Source: CAG-488 sp963625295 (GTDB lineage: Bacteria; Bacillota; Clostridia; Oscillospirales; Acutalibacteraceae). Taken from it: a stretch of 8,619 bases of DNA. Below, in pieces: positions 5,613 to 8,619 of the stretch. A model generated the notes under the pieces. The model was not told where the DNA came from and did no database searches. It saw only the letters and a list, made by a program, of their open reading frames with translations. A program made the translations under genes and the position numbers. Where the stretch lies: contig CAVFTC010000078.1 of assembly GCA_963625295.1 (NCBI GenBank), forward strand, positions 1 through 8,619. The letters run 5' to 3'. The stretch's first letter is position 1. The number at the start of each line of letters is the position of its first letter.

Positions 5613-5651
5613 ATTAAGCAACACCTAAATTGTGCAGTATCGCCTTAATAA
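5611..5651 (-). repeat. Short interspersed repeat, copy D, with inverted ends
   Basis: TTATTAAG (5611-5618) and CTTAATAA (5644-5651) are perfect inverted ends of a 41-base unit. Read on the minus strand, the unit starts TTATTAAGGCGATACTGCAC, matching copy C apart from one base. The plus-strand end GCAACACCT resembles the terminal motif GGCAATACC of copies A and B. The unit supplies the TAA stop of the phosphatase gene (5647-5645) and fills the gap between that stop and the upp terminator. Confidence 0.7.
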
Positions 5652-6346
5652 AATCTTTTTCTGATTTTTTCAATATCCTCATCGTCGATGCCTATTTGAC
5701 GGATATAATCCTCAACCGAACCGTATTTTTCCTTGATGTAGGCAAGCAGCGACCGCATTGTTTGCGGCAGGGAATAGTGCATTTCAGGCTCGGTGTCCCA
5801 AAGCGTTTCCGCATGCGTCTGCATATAATTTTCAAGATAAGTATAGGTCAGCTGGTAGTCGGCAACAATGTCGTCCTCGCTAACACCGGCAACAGTCAGG
5901 AGCAGCATTGTGAGTATGCCGGTGCGATCCTTGCCAAGAAAACAATGATAGAGCACTGCTCCGTCGGGTGCGTCAGCAACTGCCTTAAGCGCACTGTATA
6001 TGTTTTCCTTGTAGCCGTCAATGATGTATTCGTAGACCTCGGTAATTGTTATTTTAATGTTTTTGGCTTCGGCAACATTAAGCTCATAGAGGGAAATGTG
6101 CCTTGCGTTTTCCGTCAGTCTTTCTATATCGTTCGGACGGCTTTGAAACTCATAATCGCCCCTGAGGTCGATCACGGTTGTAACATTCAATTCTTTAAGC
6201 TTTTTTATGTCGTTTTCCGTCGGTCTGTCAACAGTACCGCAGCGGATAAAGCGGCCGAATTTTGTGCAGCCGTATTTTGATGGATAGCCGCCGAGATCAC
6301 GGCAGTTTTCAATATTTTCGAGAATATAACGCCTTTGTGCTTCCAT
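5645..6346 (-). CDS. Protein tyrosine/serine phosphatase (Y_phosphatase3-like, cysteine-dependent)
   Basis: Dual-type phosphatase of the bacterial tyrosine/serine phosphatase group. The protein has 233 aa. An N-terminal NCRDLGGY motif (14-21), VIDLR (58-62) and the P-loop HCFLGKDRTG (134-143) with nucleophile Cys135 and Arg141 (CX5R) are in the order expected. The P-loop has Phe-Leu where many relatives have other small residues before GKDRTG; the essential Cys, Asp and Arg are intact. No signal peptide or membrane segment is seen, so a cytoplasmic location is likely. The substrate is unknown; relatives act on phosphotyrosine proteins, and some on phosphoinositides. It starts 10 bases after the uppP stop with GGAGG (6355-6351) in that gap, so it is probably co-transcribed with uppP. 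Its stop codon lies within repeat copy D. Confidence 0.88.
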   Translation of the reverse strand: MEAQRRYILENIENCRDLGGYPSKYGCTKFGRFIRCGTVDRPTENDIKKLKELNVTTVIDLRGDYEFQSRPNDIERLTENARHISLYELNVAEAKNIKITITEVYEYIIDGYKENIYSALKAVADAPDGAVLYHCFLGKDRTGILTMLLLTVAGVSEDDIVADYQLTYTYLENYMQTHAETLWDTEPEMHYSLPQTMRSLLAYIKEKYGSVEDYIRQIGIDDEDIEKIRKRFY

Positions 6347-6356
6347 TTTTCCTCCG

Positions 6357-7202
6357 TTATTTTGTTACGAAATAGGTGACAAGAACTATTGCACCGAGAA
6401 TTATTCGGTAAATGCCGAATGCGGTGAATGTGTGATTTCTGATATAGTTCATCAAAAATCGAATAACCGCAAGCGAAACCGAGAATGCAGTTATCATACC
6501 GACGAAAAGAATTACGAATTCGGTTACGGTAAAGCCAAAGCCGAATTTAACGATTTTTAGAAGCGATGCGCCGAGCATTGCGGGTATGGCGAGGAAGAAG
6601 GTGAATTCCGAGGCTACCCGTCTTGAGTTGCCGAGCATAATTCCTCCGAGAATCGTTGAGCCTGAGCGTGATGTTCCCGGAATGAGCGAAAGAGCCTGAA
6701 AGCAGCCGATGAAGAATGCGTTCTTAAACGAAACCTCGGTGAGCTTTGTAACCTTCGAACGGCGTCGTTTATTATAGATTTCAACTACAATAAAGAGAAC
6801 GCCGTAAATTATAAGCGTTATTGCTACGGTTACATAGTTGTAAAGATATTTGTCGAGCAGGTCGTTGAATATAATTCCGAGGATTCCTGCCGGAATTGAG
6901 CCGACGATTACCTTGAACCAAAGCTCAATTATTCTCGGCTTGACTGCAATTTTGCTTTTGCCGTTTTCAAGCTGCTTTTTCTTGAATGGCCAAAGCTTGT
7001 TCCAGAACATTACAACAACGGCAATGATTGCGCCGAGCTGAATAACGACGAGATACATCTCAAAGAAATTCGGCGAAACCTCTTTGAACTTGCAGATTTT
7101 TTCAAGCAAAATCATATGTCCCGTGCTGCTTATCGGCAGCCATTCGGTTATGCCCTCCACGATGCCGAAAAGAATTGATTTTAAAACATCAAGTATATAC
7201 AT
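6357..7202 (-). CDS. uppP: Undecaprenyl-diphosphate phosphatase (UppP/BacA family)
   Basis: Integral membrane enzyme that dephosphorylates undecaprenyl diphosphate, recycling the lipid carrier for peptidoglycan and other envelope polymers; overproduction of the family gives bacitracin resistance. The protein has 281 aa, normal for BacA. The first signature holds Glu16, Glu20, Ser26 and His29 in VEGITEWLPISSTGH. The second, PGTSRSGST (175-183), holds the catalytic Arg179. Several further hydrophobic segments complete the multi-span fold. Start ATG 7202-7200 has GGAGG at 7213-7209. A promoter lies at 7222-7250, immediately downstream of the gap terminator, so it is its own unit with the phosphatase gene that follows 10 bases after its stop. 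The PAP2-type UppP enzymes are a different family and are excluded by these motifs. Confidence 0.96.
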   Translation of the reverse strand: MYILDVLKSILFGIVEGITEWLPISSTGHMILLEKICKFKEVSPNFFEMYLVVIQLGAIIAVVVMFWNKLWPFKKKQLENGKSKIAVKPRIIELWFKVIVGSIPAGILGIIFNDLLDKYLYNYVTVAITLIIYGVLFIVVEIYNKRRRSKVTKLTEVSFKNAFFIGCFQALSLIPGTSRSGSTILGGIMLGNSRRVASEFTFFLAIPAMLGASLLKIVKFGFGFTVTEFVILFVGMITAFSVSLAVIRFLMNYIRNHTFTAFGIYRIILGAIVLVTYFVTK

Positions 7203-7221
7203 AATAAACCTCCGTCGCTAA

Positions 7222-7250
7222 ATTATATGCGAACCTATATTATTATACAA
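7222..7250 (-). promoter_or_regulatory. Sigma-A type promoter of the uppP-phosphatase unit
   Basis: Minus strand: TTGTAT at 7250-7245, a 17-base spacer, TATAAT at 7227-7222. Initiation near 7215 would give a leader of about 13 nt, starting at or just before the GGAGG site. The -10 box is perfect; the -35 box is a partial match. Confidence 0.6.
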
Positions 7251-7274
7251 CATAGGAGAGGTGAATTCAATCAT

Positions 7275-7311
7275 AAAAAGAAAAAATCGGAGCAGAAATT
7301 CCGCCCCGATT
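7275..7311 (-). terminator. Intrinsic terminator of the gap gene
   Basis: Minus strand: AATCGGGGC (7311-7303) pairs with GCTCCGATT (7293-7285), a 9-bp stem with one G-U pair and a 9-base loop, followed by TTTTTTCTTTTT (7286-7275, overlapping the stem foot). It lies 17 bases beyond the gap stop and separates gap from the uppP promoter. Confidence 0.88.
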
Positions 7312-7328
7312 CTGATAATGTTAGATTT

Positions 7329-8366
7329 TTATGCAAGCTCTGCGAAGTACTTGATTGTACGAACCATCTGGCTTGTGTAAGAGTTCTCGTTGTCGTACCA
7401 GGAAACGACCTGAACCTCATAGAGGTCATCGGCAATCTTTGAAACCATTGTCTGGGTAGCGTCAAAGAGTGAGCCGTACTTCATGCCGATAACATCGGAA
7501 GAAACGATAGCGTCGGTGTTGTAACCGAAGGACTCGGAAGCAGCAGCCTTCATGGCAGCGTTGATGCCGTCAACAGTAACATCTGCGCCCTTAACAACAG
7601 CTGTAAGGATAGTTGTTGAACCTGTCGGAACGGGAACACGCTGAGCGGAACCGATGAGCTTACCGTTGAGCTCGGGGATAACAAGGCCGATAGCCTTAGC
7701 AGCACCCGTTGAGTTCGGAACGATGTTGGCAGCACCTGCACGGGCACGACGAAGGTCGCCCTTTCTGTGAGGACCGTCAAGGATCATCTGATCGCCTGTG
7801 TAAGCGTGGATGGTTGACATGATACCGCTCTGGATAGGAGCATAGTCGTTAAGAGCCTTAGCCATGGGAGCAAGGCAGTTTGTTGTGCAGGAAGCAGCGG
7901 AAATGATGGTATCCTCTGAAGTAAGAGTCTTCTCGTTTACGCTGAAAACGATTGTCGGAAGATCGTTGCCTGCCGGAGCAGAAATAACAACCTTCTTTGC
8001 GCCTGCGTCAATATGAGCCTGAGCCTTTGCCTTTGAGCAATAGAAGCCTGTGCACTCAAGAACAACGTCTACGCCGATCTCGCCCCAAGGAAGCTCGGCA
8101 GCGTTAGCCTTAGCATAGATTGTAAGAGTCTTGCCGTCAACAGTGATTGTGCCTGCCTCGTCATCAGCAGAAACAGTGTGAAGGCCTTCGCCGATTCTTC
8201 CGCAATAGCCGCCCTGAGCTGTGTCGTACTTGAGAAGCTGAGCAAGCATGCTGGGCTTTGTAAGGTCGTTGATAGCAACAACATCGTAGCCCTCTGCACC
8301 AAACATCTGTCTGAATGCAAGACGACCGATACGGCCGAATCCGTTAATAGCAACTTTTACTGACAT
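7329..8366 (-). CDS. gap: Glyceraldehyde-3-phosphate dehydrogenase, type I, NAD-type
   Basis: Glycolytic enzyme oxidising glyceraldehyde 3-phosphate to 1,3-bisphosphoglycerate with NAD. The product has 345 aa. The Rossmann motif NGFGRIGR (8-15) is at the N-terminus, and Asp34 in AINDLT follows the second strand, which suggests NAD rather than NADP. The active site ASCTTNCLAP (158-167) holds nucleophile Cys160, and His187 lies in STIHAYTGDQ. The substrate segment NSTGAAKAIG (218-227) and the C-terminal SWYDNENSY (322-330) are intact. The frame stays open upstream to ATG 8477, but ATG 8366-8364 is chosen because GGAGGT (8379-8374) sits seven bases before it and MSVKVAINGF is the normal family N-terminus. 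It is monocistronic, with promoter at 8483-8511 and terminator at 7275-7311. No pgk or tpi gene follows. Confidence 0.97.
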   Translation of the reverse strand: MSVKVAINGFGRIGRLAFRQMFGAEGYDVVAINDLTKPSMLAQLLKYDTAQGGYCGRIGEGLHTVSADDEAGTITVDGKTLTIYAKANAAELPWGEIGVDVVLECTGFYCSKAKAQAHIDAGAKKVVISAPAGNDLPTIVFSVNEKTLTSEDTIISAASCTTNCLAPMAKALNDYAPIQSGIMSTIHAYTGDQMILDGPHRKGDLRRARAGAANIVPNSTGAAKAIGLVIPELNGKLIGSAQRVPVPTGSTTILTAVVKGADVTVDGINAAMKAAASESFGYNTDAIVSSDVIGMKYGSLFDATQTMVSKIADDLYEVQVVSWYDNENSYTSQMVRTIKYFAELA

Positions 8367-8373
8367 TTGAATT

Positions 8374-8379
8374 ACCTCC
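8374..8379 (-). promoter_or_regulatory. Ribosome binding site that fixes the gap start
   Basis: GGAGGT on the minus strand, seven bases before ATG 8366-8364. The upstream in-frame ATG at 8477 has no such site, so this element decides between a 345-aa and a 382-aa protein. Confidence 0.85.
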
Positions 8380-8482
8380 AAATTTTCAGGAAACGCCGGC
8401 AGGGGAAGCTCGTCCGATTCCGAGAGAATCAAAAGAATATCCGAAGCCGTAATTCCCTTAGTATTATTTTTTACCATTGATT

Positions 8483-8511
8483 ATTTTATAACGAAATGAA
8501 GAAATATGCAA
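8483..8511 (-). promoter_or_regulatory. Sigma-A type promoter of gap
   Basis: Minus strand: TTGCAT at 8511-8506, a 17-base spacer, TAAAAT at 8488-8483. Initiation would fall around 8475-8477, giving a leader of about 110 nt before the gap ATG. The -10 box is one base from consensus. The rest of the region out to 8619 is AT-rich, and I see no gene or known riboswitch in it. Confidence 0.6.
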
Positions 8512-8619
8512 GCGATTTGATATATTTTTAACCGCATTTTTAAACTTTTGTTATTATGTACAAAATAAATTGTAATATACTGAAAAACAGGATAATTCTG
8601 CCCATATTCGGTATTATGT

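Noticed and set aside
5630..6280. 216-codon plus-strand open frame over the phosphatase gene
   Set aside because: It is antisense to a gene with an intact CX5R phosphatase loop and normal start signals; the frame has no ribosome binding site and begins within repeat copy D.
8548..8574. Possible operator upstream of gap: TTGT-N8-ACAA and TACAA-N6-TTGTA
   Set aside because: The spacing does not fit the Rex site (TTGTTAA-N4-TTAACAA), the region is very AT-rich, and such short inverted repeats are expected by chance.
1..8619. CRISPR array, tRNA, rRNA, IS element or prophage genes
   Set aside because: The repeats are too few, too far apart and in mixed orientation for a CRISPR array; no tRNA or rRNA sequence, transposase, integrase or phage gene was recognised.

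Overview
The window reads as chromosomal DNA of an anaerobic Firmicute, most likely a gut-type clostridium of the Ruminococcaceae/Oscillospiraceae kind. The evidence is moderate-to-low GC, AT-rich intergenic gaps with clean sigma-A style promoters, strong GGAGG ribosome binding sites, a HydG maturase for [FeFe]-hydrogenase, and clostridial-looking SEDS, UppP and GAPDH proteins. The genus is an inference. It is a draft scaffold, with a run of N at 958-1030.

Layout, left to right. (1) Positions 187-1457, minus strand: a RodA/FtsW-family SEDS glycosyltransferase gene interrupted by the N run. A hairpin terminator lies on its 3' side and a near-consensus promoter at 1487-1515. (2) Positions 1725-3173, plus strand: hydG, with its own promoter back to back with that of rodA and a leader of about 165 nt. 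(3) Positions 3292-5557, plus strand: a likely operon tsaE-tsaB-rpiB-upp, covering two subunits of the tRNA t6A machinery, ribose-5-phosphate isomerase B and uracil phosphoribosyltransferase. It has a promoter at 3246-3273 and an intrinsic terminator at 5573-5612. (4) Positions 5645-7202, minus strand: a two-gene unit, uppP (undecaprenyl-diphosphate phosphatase) followed by a protein tyrosine/serine phosphatase, converging on upp. (5) Positions 7329-8366, minus strand: glycolytic glyceraldehyde-3-phosphate dehydrogenase, with its own promoter and terminator.

Functionally this is core metabolism and envelope biology: peptidoglycan polymerisation (RodA) and lipid carrier recycling (UppP), t6A tRNA modification (TsaE, TsaB), pentose phosphate and pyrimidine salvage (RpiB, Upp), glycolysis (GAPDH) and hydrogen metabolism (HydG). 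I see no phage, IS element, CRISPR array, toxin system or other obviously novel gene system.

The least ordinary content is intergenic. A family of short interspersed repeats with ends like TTAAGGCRATACCG occurs at least four times (13-73, 1551-1576, 3177-3228, 5611-5651). Two copies are 39/40 identical in opposite orientation 3 kb apart, and some abut or supply gene stop codons. The hydG leader, the back-to-back rodA/hydG promoters, the mis-sized assembly gap and an open in-frame extension upstream of gap are the other points worth a second look.
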